This document shows, in pieces, positions 49,301 through 60,389 of a stretch of 64,000 bases of DNA (position 1 is its first letter; each line of letters opens with the position of its first letter). The notes beneath the pieces were generated by a model. The model was given only the letters and a program-made list of their open reading frames with translations, was not told the DNA's origin and made no database searches. Made by a program: the position numbers and the translations under genes. Source of the DNA: Cheilinus undulatus (taxonomy: Eukaryota; Chordata; Actinopteri; Labriformes; Labridae); assembly GCF_018320785.1 (NCBI RefSeq), contig NC_054881.1, positions 21,824,275 through 21,888,274 on the forward strand, written 5' to 3'.

Positions 49301-52300
49301 TAAATATGTATGAAGAAGGCCTGGTAGTCATTTGTGATCTAGTACTTCCTGTTTTGTGTTATGATAATTAGTTTTATATCAACAACTGCATCTAAAAAAT
49401 TAGAATATTATGAAAAAGTTCACATTTTTCCTGTGGTTTCATTCAAAAAGGGACATTTTTAAATTTTCTAGCTTCATCTCATGCAAAGTAGAATATTTCA
49501 AGACCTTTTTTGTTTAAATGATGATGATCATGACGGCTTACAGCACATGACAATAAAAAAATCCACTCTCAAATATTATATAAAAAACCTACCAATTTCA
49601 GAAAAGGATTTGTGATACATAAATGTTGACCCTTTGGAAAATTATTCTCATTTATGTGCCTTTAGCACAAATTACAGCAACAATGCAACACAGCATGGAG
49701 GCAACCAGCCCGTGGCACTGCAGGGGTGTTATGTATGTATTTATATATTTATAAAGAGAGAGAGAGAGAGAGAGTATAATCTCATCTCTAATCGCTATAA
49801 TCTAACATATTTATAAAGTCTAATCCTGTTTTACCATTGCTTATTAATGTGCACTGACCTTTCTGAATACAAATAAGCATTAGTTTCTGTTTATTTAATC
49901 AAATGTCCTAAACAAAACCCCAAACTTTTTCATGATAACCCCATTTTTACCAAGATGCACGTGTACGTTGGTATAACAAATGTCATATATGGTTGTATTC
50001 CATTGGTCAATGTGCTTGACACCTGTGCAACACTTTGGTGAATCCTACACCACAGGGCGGCAGAGAGGATGTGAGGGCACCTCCATAATTTAGATGTTCT
50101 CCATCAATAGTTGATGCAGCAGAGCTCATCTTACTCACACGGGTTACACTCTATTCATACTGGTTCGCTGGATCTCTTTCACTCTCTCTCCTCTGTGACA
50201 TAGCTAAAATGTCATAATCCACTGTCATTCTTTAATGTGTTTTTATGTGTTATCAATGTCAGGACATTACTGGACAATAAAGTTGAATTATTTGCCTTTT
50301 TTGTGCATGCTGTGTCCTCACTATGAGGCATGAGAAAAAACTGTGACCTGGTTTTATAGCTAACCCCAAGAGATGCAGCTTCATTGTGGGAAAAGTCTGT
50401 AATCTTTACAGAAAGAGCTGACATATATAGATAGAGGCATTCAGTGTCAAGGGTAAACTAGTTAAGAAGAAAAAAAGCAGCATCACTTGCTTTCGTAACT
50501 CCTCATAGAATCAAACCTTTGATGTGAAAAGAGATGGAGAATTCCAAATTAATCCAGGTTTATTTTTTAAAGCTGCAGTAAGAATATTTTTCCTGTTAAT
50601 GAAACAGACTGCAGTTCATACTGTTGCATTTTTAAAGCACAACTAAGACAACCAATATGGATTGCATAAAGGATGATTATTTCTCAGAGGATATTTAAAT
50701 GTCTAAAGTTGCTGCCGCGGGGTAGGTGTCAGTTGAAGACAGTAACTTCCCATTGCAGAAACAGCTTTTTCTTTCATTTTCTAAAGCAAATATTCAAGTT
50801 GAGTTAAGATTTTGCTAAAGTACAATAGAAAATCATCAAAAAGATATAAGGTGCCACCAGGGGGTGCCACAATCAACTCGTGCCAAAAGTTTCTACAGGA
50901 GCTTTAATGCTTGGTGAAGTTGCCCCAACAGAAAAACAAATCTAATCCAAGCTTTATTTTCACTAAATTTTTAAATATTTCTTTCAGTTAAGTCTGACAT
51001 CTTAGTAGAATGGGTCTGTTTTATGTCAGTCACACTTTGTTTTGGTAAGCAGGATAATAATCCTTGCTATAAAGAGAAGGGTAAGTTTATCTTAGTCCTC
51101 ATACTGAAGAGTAAAGTAGTCCAGGCGTCTCGGATCAGCTGATTGGACAGAAAGAACAGGTTTGGGAAACCAGATCTTCCTGCTCCTTTTGTCTGTAGTA
51201 ACCATAAGACCACCTCTCTCTCACCCCCTCTCTACATGCACTTTACTCACCCCACAGGCTGTTAAAAGTACCTCTTAAGTTCAGCAAATTAGGTCAGTCT
51301 GATATCAAACAGCCTGTTGTTTGTGAGGGTAGGCTGGAGAATCATATGAACGGCCAAAATGAAAATGAGATGAGGAAAATGTAGACTAATGGGGAGGGCA
51401 AATAGAACAGTGAGACTAAAGAGTGGATAAAAAGAGGACAGATGGTTAGAAGTGATGCACTTACCTCCTCATGGTTTTTTTTGAGGAAGTACAGTTCCTC
51501 TTTCAGGCTGTCCAGGTCTCCTCTCAGAGAGGCTATGATCTGCTCGTGGTCGGTTTTTGCCTTTTTCAGAGCGACACAGTCTCGCTCCACAGACTGGCAC
51601 ATCACCATCTCAGTCTCCCACCTAGGAAACAGAAAAATTACTCTCCTTTATATCAGTCTAAAAGTTAGACATTTTAATGTTAAGGTCTCTCTACAGATGG
51701 ACAGGTAACATTTAGATATTCCTTTCCATCAAATGCAATGTTCTTTTAAAAAAAAAATTAGAATCTACATTACGTATCAGTTCTGTCTGAGACTGCATAC
51801 TTTCACTGGGTTCATACTAAATGTAATGTCACATTGAGTAGCATATAGTACAGTCCTGGCATTGTTTGGGCAAAGTGCAGATGGATTACTCATCAGTTAA
51901 CAGTAAATATTGTTGAATTCTATCTTTGGACCAGCTGTAGATCTGAGTTACAACGGTGTTTACCAGCCAACAATGAGGTCATGATGATGGTGATGCAGGG
52001 ATGACAACCTTTCAAGCATGGTTGAACGGCAAACTGTTAACATGTGGCTACACTGAATCTCCATTTAGCTTGGCCCTCCTTTTCTGGGGCAGTCAATTGG
52101 GTGGAAAAATGTTAGCTTGGCTGGAGAGATAGGGGGGTTAAGTATTACACTAGCATCTGCCTGAGCAGAGTTCCCATTTGTATGTCTAGATGTCCCTCAG
52201 TTATGGTGGAAAAGCAAATCTACTGCTGCCCTGTGCTTCCATGCCGTGTCAAACCAAGTAAAGCAAAGCTTCTAATTGTAATGGAAAACTCCCGAATGCT

Positions 52301-55286
52301 AACCTGGCACGCCAGATGAATTTGTTTCAAACATCCATCTGGTAAACCACTCATACACAGTGTTTGGGAAAGGGCGGAGGGTGATTGGATAAACATTCTG
52401 TCTGTCACATCTTTACGGGCCAATCAGAGCAACAAAACACGTGACGTAGCCGCTAACCGAGCTGCGCCCCTACAGAGGATGAAACAGAGAACCACATAAC
52501 ACGGTTGAACAGCAAACTGTTAACATGTGGTTACACTGAATCTCCATTTTGCTCGGCCCTCCTCTTCTTGGGCTTTTCCACTATGACATTTTGACCATGC
52601 CAATCCAAACCAAGCCGTGCTGATGTACTTTCCCATCATCAGTAAGGTCTGGCTACTCCAAGCCACGCCCAGAATGGTGCTGCTCTGGAGCAGGGCCCAA
52701 GCATGCCCACCCTGCCTCTAAGTGTGTCGCTGTGATGTCACAGTAGTTTTAATCATTTGGGGACGCCTCGCCAACGTGTTTAAGTAGCAACTGCTGCACT
52801 AAACTTTGAAATACCTGCCAGATTACCAATAGAAGAAGAAGAAGAAGCAATCAGTGCTTCTTCTACTTTTGGCAGAACAAAAAAATTCTTACTCAAGCAC
52901 AGCTATTTAACATCATTGACTTAAAACACAAAATCATCTGCTCTAGGCAAGGCAAGGCAAGGCAAGTTTATTTATATAGCACCTTTCAGACACAAGGCAA
53001 TTCAAAGTGCTTTGAGAGTGCACAAGAGCAACTTAAATATTTTAAAAAGAGAACATTACAAATAGAGTCCTGTGATCAAAGGATCACATTGTGTTCACAA
53101 GGCAGACATACGTGTCCAACAGTTTTTTTTTATAAACACTAACATACACTTACATATGTGTACTTATGCAGATGTTCACATGGATGCAAGGGCTAACATA
53201 AACACATATTTTAACATGTGCATGAAATGATGTTAAAATGGTGTTAAGGTGATGTTAAAATAATGACATTTATTTGAAAAAGAAAAGGTTAAAACAGTGA
53301 GAACAAATTAAAAAAATGTTGATTGTGATAGAACAATGATAACTTATAGATTAAAAGTTATAAAATCCCTTTTGCTTTAAAAAGAACTGAACAAAGAACA
53401 AAGCAGATCTGGCAGATTGCTTCATTAAAATACTTGATTATTCATTTGTTTGAGAAAGGGCAGAGCCTTTGAAAAAACTCAGAGGGTGATTGGATGAACG
53501 TTCTGTCTGTCACATCTTTACGGGCCAATCAGAGCAAAAAAACGCGTGACATAGTCGCTAACCAAGCTGCGCCCCTACAGAGGATGAAACAGAGAACCAC
53601 ATAACACGAACAAAAGCGACTGTAGACATGTCAGTACACGGCTGTTCTGTGTTGTTTAACAAAGAAATGTCATCAAGTTCTGATAAAACTGGCACTTTAT
53701 CAGCATCCACGCTAATCTCTTCCACCATCATTGCACTGGTGTCTTGTTGCTGCTTGCTTAAGTCACGACTCGGCCGCGCCCAAAAGTACTGCCCCTCATC
53801 ACTGATTGGTCCTGTTACTTTCTAACCAGGCCCAAACAGTTCAGACGGGAGCTTTGCAAGATGGATTCGCCAGTGAGAAACACGGAAATGGGCGTGCATC
53901 TGCTCTGCAAGGCTACCCGATTGCAGCATTTGTGTTAAATGAATGCATTTCACGTATTGAGGGAGAAAAGCTGTTTAAAAGCGTTGGGGTCATCCATATT
54001 AGTGCAGCAAGCTTTCCCAGAATGCTTTGTGGGTAGGTGGTAACCTGATATTGGAGGTCTTTGCCACTTTTACAACAGCTTTTCTTATTAATTCAAGAAT
54101 ACATCCATAAAAAACTGTGGTTCAGTGTTTTGTAATAACAACTCCTTTAACCCTTTAATGCTAGTTTAACATGGCCATGCTTCTGAGGCCTTCAGTTCAG
54201 AGGAGTTTCTGCCACTGTAGCTTATGTGGGGAAGCATTAAACAAAGATAAGAAATTTGATTTTTATAGTGTTAAATCATTTGTAAAGAAAACTGCTACCA
54301 TATAAAATTCACTCACTTGATTCTGAAGTCATCAGCGGCCAGTTTTGCATTATCGATCTCCAACATGAGACGAGCGTTTTCCAGAGTCTTCTTCCTCACC
54401 TGAAGGTTAGTAACGTAAACATTGTTTAACTGGGCATCAATGTGTTTATTTGAAACAATCTTTGTCTACTACATTACATCATTTTAACTGCCTTTGATAA
54501 ACTTACAGAGAAGCATTTCACCTTCAGAGTGAGGTTATCAATGGCTGCTGAAGTCTAAGGAAATAAGGTACCACATTCCACTTTCATTAAACTGTAACTG
54601 TTTCCACGAAATAATCATTAACTCCACCCAGGCTTGGGTTGGCACAATTTAACCTAAAGATGAACTGAAGCCACTTCTGACTGCTGTTATTCACAGCTGG
54701 ATATTTGCATTAGAGTTTTGTCTATGTAAAGCATCCAAAGCCATCATCGCTGTTGTCAATTAACACATACTAAAGTTTAAATGGACTTGTCTTTATAATG
54801 TTTGTGCCTTCATGTTTTACCTCTTGCTCCACAGCGTGAGCCTGGGCCATCATGGAGTCAAGGTCATGACCTTTGGGGATCCTGTCGATCATGAGCTGCT
54901 TGATCTTCATCTCCAGGTCAGCGTTTGAGCGCTCCAGAGAACGCACCTGGAGGAGGAAGTGAGAGTTAATGATGTAAATGTTCAATTTGCAGCTAGTCCC
55001 GTCATTTCCTCTGCAGTCACACCTTGTCCAAGTAGTTTGCCAGGCGGTTGTTGAGGCTCTGCATGGCCTCCTTCTCATTAGTGCTGTTTCCATGGAGGCC
55101 GTTGAGCTGCAGGCTGGCCGGCCCGTTGAGGTCCTGGCTGATGGAGGCGGAGCGGCTTAACGGGCTGGCTGCGGCAAAAGACACAGACGCTCTGGAGCGA
55201 GCTCGGCCTGTGTCCATGAGAGAACGGCTGGAGAAGGATGGCTGACGACTCATGGAGAAGCTCCTCACTGACATGCTGGAGGCCAT
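43327..55286 (-). CDS. Type I keratin, krt18-like (10 coding exons)
   Basis: An acidic intermediate-filament protein that should pair with a type II keratin in epithelial cytoplasm. Exons 5' to 3': 55023-55286, 54821-54946, 54522-54554, 54317-54399, 51465-51621, 48467-48631, 47281-47406, 46192-46409, 44057-44085, 43327-43442. Total 1317 nt, 438 residues. A Ser/Arg-rich head (1-74) precedes the helix-start motif [11 protein letters not shown] (78-88). The rod contains [13 protein letters not shown], and the helix-end motif [12 protein letters not shown] lies at about 379-390. The tail ends QIEETKK and includes a PPPPKK stretch. Exon sizes 83, 157, 165, 126 and 218 are the classic type I set. 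The region before them is split by two additional introns, which is unusual. The start is the ATG at 55286, because the upstream in-frame codon is TTG. It could be a fish-specific type I keratin (for example a thread-keratin gamma type) rather than a true krt18, so no symbol is given. Confidence 0.9.
45222..45345 (-). repeat. tRNA-derived SINE (keratin intron)
   Basis: On the minus strand an A-box-like GATAGCTCAGTGGTTTACAC (45321-45340) and a B-box-like GGGGTTCCAGTCCC (45283-45296) are spaced as in a tRNA. A body containing GTGTGGGCCCTTGGGAAAGG and CCTTAATGCC follows. The anticodon region does not fold well, so it is a SINE head, not a tRNA gene. Confidence 0.55.
49385..49730. mobile_element. 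Truncated Tc1-like element end
   Basis: It begins GCATCTAAAAAATTAGAATA and continues as the AT-rich arm of the same Tc1 family as the copy at 26166-27524. It ends in ACAGCATGGAGGCAACCAGC and GTGGCACTGCAGGGGTG, matching the 3' end of that transposase (compare 26240-26285). The rest of the element is lost. It lies in a keratin intron. Confidence 0.65.
49757..49776. repeat. (AG)n microsatellite
   Basis: About ten AG units directly after the truncated Tc1 end. Confidence 0.9.
52370..52502. repeat. Direct repeat unit A (keratin intron)
   Basis: Carries CTGTCTGTCACATCTTTACG, GGGCCAATCAGAGCAA, GCTGCGCCCCTACAGAGGAT and GAGAACCACATAACACG. The same words in the same order occur at 53455-53610. It is GC-richer than its surroundings and probably part of a non-autonomous DNA element. 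Confidence 0.65.
52946..53040. repeat. Dispersed fish repeat (GGCAAGGCAAG family)
   Basis: GGCAAGGCAAGGCAAGTTTA then TTTATATAGCACCTTTCAGACAC and CAATTCAAAGTGCTTT match a sequence found throughout teleost genomes, recognised from memory. Short tandem AGGCA units precede it. Confidence 0.6.
53455..53610. repeat. Direct repeat unit B (keratin intron)
   Basis: Second copy of the unit at 52370-52502, about 1.1 kb downstream, with scattered differences (for example AACGCGTGACATAG against AACACGTGACGTAG). Sequence after the shared part differs between the copies. Confidence 0.65.
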
Positions 55287-55314
55287 GATGGATGACTGGG
55301 ACAACGAAGAACAA

Positions 55315-57971
55315 CTGCAAACTAAACAATGAGGTGTTGGTGAACCTGTTCAGACAGAGAGGAAGGAGAAAAGCCCATAACAGCTGCTAAAGTGCTATTC
55401 TTAGAGAGAAAGTGGATGAACATTCAAATTACAATTGACATATGGAAAAATCATCTTTAAAAGCCAGACCACTGCAGTAATTTAAACCAAATGTGACATG
55501 AGATCTGTCTGTAAAGGCTCTTTTGCAGCACTTCAGTAAACACGTTTTATTCTAAGGATTTGGCCGGGTTAAAGCCCAAGTAGCACTTTATGTTCAAGAC
55601 CTCCAAACGCCTACTGAAAATGATGAAAAGAGCCTTTATTCAATGTGTAAAGAGGCGACTTTTTTGGTAAGAGCCACTTCAGTCTGTCTGTCAAATTTAA
55701 CATTAACTCAAGTTGGTATAAATTTCAAAATGAGCAGAATAGCTCAAGTCTGGATCAAAGAAGAGCATCTTTAAAGCACCAGTAACACCGTCATACCATC
55801 ACTTATTATGATCAAAAAAGACGCACTTTCATTTAAGTAGATGCCAGTTAAAAATGGGAATGAATGAAGAAATTAAAGAGGTTCTAATGAATAAAAGACG
55901 ACCGAAAAAGTTTAAACAGTTTGGCAACTTAAGACTTACCTAACGAGAATGTGGATTTAAAGCTCCTTTGTGGAATATTGTGTTGATTCTTGCGCCCATT
56001 GTGGACAGACCATTTGTTTTTTTTTCTTTAACAGATAATTTCTTCCTGTTTTTCTTTTTCAAAGTCAAATGTATCATTTACTTTAAATCTCAGTAACACT
56101 TTATTTTAGTGGGCCCTAATTACCTAGTATTTTTAGAGTAATAAGGGGTAATTATCTGTAATTTCTAAAGAACAAAGTGGTAACAACCTTGTAGTAACTT
56201 GTCATTTAACCAAGTTTAAACTTAGAAATGTGCTAATATGAAGGACATATTTGGGACCCCCTTGATAATGAGATGATTCATTTCAAGGGACTATCCCTTC
56301 AATAAAAATTTCAATTTACTTAGTAATGTTGTATTAGTTATCAAGTATTTCCTTGTAATATTGTTGCCATTCTTGGTTGTTTAGGTTGTATTTTATCCTG
56401 ACCCGAACTCCAAGCACTTACCCTTTTACCCTAATCATAACCCAAACCCTAACCCTTGCAATATTCTTTCAATTATCTGGTAATAAGGTGTTATTTTACC
56501 CTAACCCTAACCCAAGCCCCCACCCTTGCCCTAACCCTGACTCATGTAAAACTGTTGCAATTCTCTGGTAATTAGTTGGTATTTTACCGTAACTCCTAAC
56601 CCTCTAATCCCCACCCTTACCTTAACCCTAGAAATTGCTTTAAAATTACTCAGGAAGTACTCACTTTAATTTAGTGGTCTAAAATAAGGAAATTACCTGA
56701 GAATTATTAGTCAACCTTTATGGAAAATTATCATCTTATTTCTAAGAAATTGCTTGGTAAAACACCACCTGATTACAAGCTACTTGCCACAATATTACAA
56801 AGGACAGTGTTAGGGTTAGGGTTAAATACCATGTAAGTTCCCAAGAATTGACACAATATTAAAAGAAATTACTATGTAGTTAAGGCCCCCTAAACCAACG
56901 TGCATCCCAAATGTCTGCTGTAGAAAACATTTTGTCTGTTTTTTTTTTTTTACACCTACCCCCTTTGGCAATGCGTTCAGACATCACAAATAATTATAAA
57001 AGACAGTAATTGTAAAAACAGTCTATTTGCTGATGGATATCTCATCTGTTGTAGCCCATATACAGTTTAAGCTTTTTTTAATGCCCATCCAAAAACTCTG
57101 CACAGGAGCTTCAAGTAAAAAGGACTTTTAACTGTTTGGTTTATTTTTTATTATTTCTTATTTTTAAAGCTTTTCCTAAAATTCTGTGGAAAAATTCTCC
57201 TAATGTCAAAAATTTAGCTTAAAATTAAAGAGGAATTTGTGTTTCATCAAATGGAGACAATCTGTATTGATCACTGTCTTTGTACTCTGAGGTAGAGGTG
57301 TTTTTGGACTAAGCAGGTACATTTGCACTAATATAAAGATTAACTAGCAGTGTTAACATCATATCCACTTCACTTCCAAATCAAATTCTGAGTAATGTTA
57401 AATACTCCTGTTAACCTCATTTCATATTAACAGTGCATCTTTGTCTGTTTTGTCATTGTGAGATTTTTAGCGCATGCCTGCCTTTGTGTGTTAGCGGTCA
57501 AGGGAACCTCTCTGTCTCTCTGACACCTGATCCTCGCAACACGGTTCCCACAACACTACAAAGGAGCGAGCAGGAGACAGATAGCTCCTTGTTCAGATGA
57601 AAGATAGAGCTTTGGGAAAATGATCGGGGGAAATATTCAGAGTGAATTCCTGTGACACAAGGACACACTTTGTTCAGCAGGAAGCGGACTGTCAATACAT
57701 TTTTAAAGCATCTTCTCACTGTGTGACAAATACTAGTGATGAAAACACTGATTACAGTGAAAAAGAAAATGAAGACCAGTTTGCTTAAAGAGTGTGGTCG
57801 ATGTCTCTAACTAGAGTAATACCTTTGATCTCAAAATTTATACTCCACTCTGCAAAAAAAGCTTGAAAAATAATACATTGCTTTGAACCTATTATTAAGA
57901 ATTATTAAAAATTGATATGTTAAATTTGTAAAACTAACAAACATCATTTCATAAACAGAAATATTACTCAC
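55315..57971. other. Keratin 5' intron (inferred)
   Basis: The acceptor TTGCAG/TTGT at 55317-55314 and the donor CTG/GTGAGT at 57972-57970 on the minus strand would join an untranslated first exon to the coding exon. The intron contains the repeat at 56091-56895; otherwise nothing was recognised. Confidence 0.45.
56091..56895. repeat. Fish repeat with telomere-like CCCTAA words
   Basis: It starts CAGTAACACTTTATTTTAGTG and ends near AAGGCCCCCTAAACC, a partial inverted match. Inside are scattered clusters of CCCTAACCC (56430-56640) and, near the right end, AGGGTTAGGGTTAAAT in the opposite orientation. The interruptions and opposite orientations argue for a dispersed element and not a true telomere remnant. 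Confidence 0.5.
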
Positions 57972-58013
57972 CAGTTGTTTTTCTTCACAGAGGGATTCAG
58001 CGGACTACAGGAG
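57972..58013 (-). other. Probable untranslated first exon of the keratin gene
   Basis: The minus strand has TATTTAA (58043-58049), a TATA-like box, about 30 bases upstream of this segment. The segment ends in the strong donor CTG/GTGAGT. The first coding exon has a fitting acceptor at 55315-55316. Inferred from signals only. Confidence 0.45.
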
Positions 58014-58361
58014 GCTCTGTGCTCCTGATGCTACAGGTGCTCTTAAATACAAGTGTGCAGGAGGTGGGTGGAGCTACCTCTGAACAGGAGGTGTGTGTAC
58101 TACACCTGAAGGAGAAGGTGTACAGTTAACAATGATCCAGTTTCCCCACTTGTTGTGTTTTGCTGAAATACTCTATGCTTGCAGATCTTATTTATCTAGA
58201 TAAAGCTATAAGCCATGACACACTGTGTAGAAGGGTATGTCTGTGTGTTAGCTCATTGAAACATGATATGATTAGGCAGCTCAAACATCAGCTCAGATTC
58301 AGGGTAAGTCATTGAGATCTGACTGCATACATTATCAGATGTTTAAGGACATAATTGTTGT

Positions 58362-58444
58362 CGCTGTGAGCAGGGTTCGAACCTGCGCGGGAGAGACCCC
58401 ATTGGATTTCGAATCCAACGCCTTAACCTCTCGGCCATCACAGC
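58362..58444 (-). tRNA. tRNA-Ser (anticodon CGA)
   Basis: 83 nt with a complete cloverleaf. The acceptor stem is GCTGTGA/TCACAGC with discriminator G. The anticodon stem TTGGA/TCCAA closes the loop TTCGAAA, anticodon CGA, which reads UCG. A long variable arm (GGGTCTCTCCC) marks it as serine type. The T arm is GCAGG-TTCGAAC-CCTGC. Both internal Pol III boxes are intact (TGGCCGAGAGG and GGTTCGAACCC). No run of four T follows closely on the minus strand, so the terminator is unclear. CCA is not encoded, as expected in eukaryotes. Confidence 0.95.
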
Positions 58445-58550
58445 TTCAAGTTTTGCACCGTATGAACATCACCCAAACACTAATTTGAGAGAACATTAAG
58501 TTACGAAAAACATAAAACACTTACTGGATCTGACTGAAATACTCCATGTC

Positions 58551-58736
58551 TTGTAACAGTGATGTAGTGGGCAGTGCTGTTTTCTTACAGGAAGAGGATT
58601 CCTGGTTTGAATCTTGGTTGGTCAGGGCCTTTCTGTGTGGAGTTGAATGTTTTTCCTGTTCAAGTGTGGATTTCCCCCACAACCCAGAACGGGATAATCA
58701 ATATAGATGACAGATAAATGAATGTCTTGTGAACAT
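58551..58736 (+). repeat. tRNA-derived SINE, internally deleted
   Basis: The head GGCAGTGCTGTTTTCTTACA with TCCTGGTTTGAATCTTGGTT is a degraded A/B-box region. GGGCCTTTCTGTGTGGAGTT follows, a hallmark of a widespread teleost SINE. The copy then jumps to the tail (AACGGGATAATCAATATAGA, ATGAATG). Confidence 0.6.
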
Positions 58737-58835
58737 ACATCTTAATGTTAATGTTCTCTTTGTTTGCCTACCTGTATCGCTTCCTAGAATAGCTTCTGTT
58801 ATTTCAGAGTGAAGACGTCTTTATAAACTTTCTAA

Positions 58836-59182
58836 CCCAGTGTTTCCCGGCCATTTTTCCTTGATGCCCCACTACATGTACATTAAAAAAAGCGGAGTGC
58901 CCTCAGGACCAAAAAGAAAAGAAAAATTGACACACTGCCATCGGAAAAAATCAAGATAGAAATTAATTGTTTCACTGGTAAAACCCTAGGAAAGGCCTAT
59001 GCTTGCTTTTCTCTTCTAAAGACATTTGTATGAACTACTTTATAATGATTTATTATGATTTTAAAACAATATTCACTAAACTAATTTTGGCAGGCTCAGA
59101 ATAGACAAAGCTTTGCATCCCCCCCAAGAGCTTTGGTGCCCCCTCAGGGGATCCCGGACCCCAGGTTGGGAACCAATGTTCT
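58836..59182. repeat. MITE-like dispersed repeat
   Basis: The left end reads CAGTGTTTCCCGGCCATTTT. The right end GGTTGGGAACCAATGTT read inward on the minus strand begins AACATTGGTTCCCAACC. Both ends are loosely inverted. The right part (GGTGCCCCCTCAGGGGATCC) resembles a copy near 17680-17715. Confidence 0.5.
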
Positions 59183-59289
59183 TACTATTCTACTTTTTTT
59201 ATGTTAAAATAAGCTTAACTAAAGTAAGAATTCATTTGGAAGTCCAAAATTGAAGAGTAAAAGACAATGGCGCTGGACCAGCACGCCGA

Positions 59290-59560
59290 GTTGCACTGCA
59301 TTCCGTTGTGCCACATCCTGTTGTGCCACGGCCAGTTGCGCTGCGGCCCCCTTGCGACGCGTCCCCTCGCAGTGAGTTGTGTTGTCTTGAGTCATGTCGC
59401 ACTGCATTGAATTGTGTCACATTGAGTCACATTGTGTCGCATAGTGTTGTGTCGGCTAGCGTTGCATCGGCTAGCGTTGCATCAGCTAGCGTCGCATTGC
59501 GTCACATCGTATTGTGTTGCATTATGTTGAATCATGTTTTGCCATGTTGCGTCGCATCAT
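59290..59560. repeat. CpG-rich degenerate minisatellite (5/10/15-bp units)
   Basis: Words such as GTTGC, GTCGC, ATTGT and GTCAC recur with 5-base spacing. The clearest part is GTTGCATCGGCTAGC, then GTTGCATCAGCTAGC, a 15-base unit in tandem at about 59450-59490. ORFs across it on both strands (such as 59308-59649) are low-complexity products of the repeat and not genes. Confidence 0.7.
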
Positions 59561-60389
59561 CTCTCGTGCTTCACTTGCTGTCCTTAGCATACACAGCAGC
59601 ATGTCAATGGTTAAACTCCCCGCCAGCCACTGCATGGCCAGGTGCTTGATACTAGAGCTAAAAGCCTGCTCGGGCTTGCCTCCCCATCTCAATGGGTAAG
59701 TGAAAACCAATAGAAGCAGTTGTATTTCCCCAGCAGTGGAGGCCTCCTGTCTATTTACCAAATGAAACAAAAGATGGCACTAAAATTATTTTTCTGTGCC
59801 CTCAATCTGCATCAAACAGAACCGCTACTTTGGCACTCAAGAGAGACAAAACAGTTTTCTCTCAGGGGAACACTCTGCCAGCTACAGCTGGTGGCGTTGG
59901 GAAAAAAATGCCATGGCGAGGCAAACACAGCAGGTGTTTGATCATTGAAATTGATAGTTTTGACGTGCATCAGATGGAGCTGGTGCGTTCTGGGCTTTAC
60001 TCTTCTTTTAGCTTTGTTTTTGGTCCCCACCAACCTACAAAATGCTTGACTATAGTTTTCCCCCATAGTTTCTTGCTGTGCCTGTCTACTGTTCAGCACT
60101 GTGAGATATCAAAATGTCATTTTTTTACTGATAGTGAGCTGATAACATGGTTAATCCGTCAAAACAAGCTAAGCGTTGCTAAAATGCTAAGCAAAACTGA
60201 GGAGAAGTGGAAAGGTGGTTGATAATTCTTTGCATTTATTTCCTGGACAATTCATTTTCATTGCACATTTATCATTTGTTTATTGTAAATAAAAAGATTA
60301 GCACAGCTGTAAATTGTAATATAATACAATATTTTCTCTTGCTTCATCGATGATTACAATGAGTCTGCTCTTGAGCGTTTCTCTGCTAT
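59561..60389. other. Intergenic, nothing recognised
   Basis: Overlapping ORFs on both strands (up to 130 codons at 59830-60222) have no recognisable domain or splice context. Confidence 0.45.

Larger units (their letters stand above)
48632..51464. other. Keratin intron with repeat fragments
   Basis: This 2.8-kb intron lies between the 157- and 165-nt rod exons. It contains the Tc1 remnant at 49385-49730 and an AG microsatellite at 49757-49776. No alternative exon was recognised; the ORF at 48736-48990 is probably chance. Confidence 0.5.
51622..54316. other. Keratin intron rich in duplicated repeat segments
   Basis: This 2.7-kb intron contains two pairs of direct repeats. Pair one is 52020-52095 with 52504-52575 (TTGAACGGCAAACTGTTAAC versus TTGAACAGCAAACTGTTAAC). 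Pair two is about 52370-52502 with 53455-53610. A dispersed repeat lies at 52946-53040. No exon was recognised; the ORFs at 53628-54036 are probably chance. Confidence 0.55.

Noticed and set aside
55287-55304. Keratin N-terminus extended upstream to a residue run starting SQSSI
   Set aside because: The codon at 55304 is TTG, not ATG. The first ATG, with A at -3 and G at +4, is at 55286.
56430-56640. True interstitial telomere block
   Set aside because: The CCCTAA units are interrupted and accompanied by opposite-strand TTAGGG inside a dispersed repeat.
59219-59649. ORFs on both strands of 59.2-59.6 kb
   Set aside because: They translate a CpG-rich tandem repeat (runs of ASVASASVA type) and are artefacts of repeat periodicity.
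59812-60222. Pair of opposed ORFs of 95 and 130 codons
   Set aside because: No domain, no splice or promoter context, and mutual overlap; probably chance.
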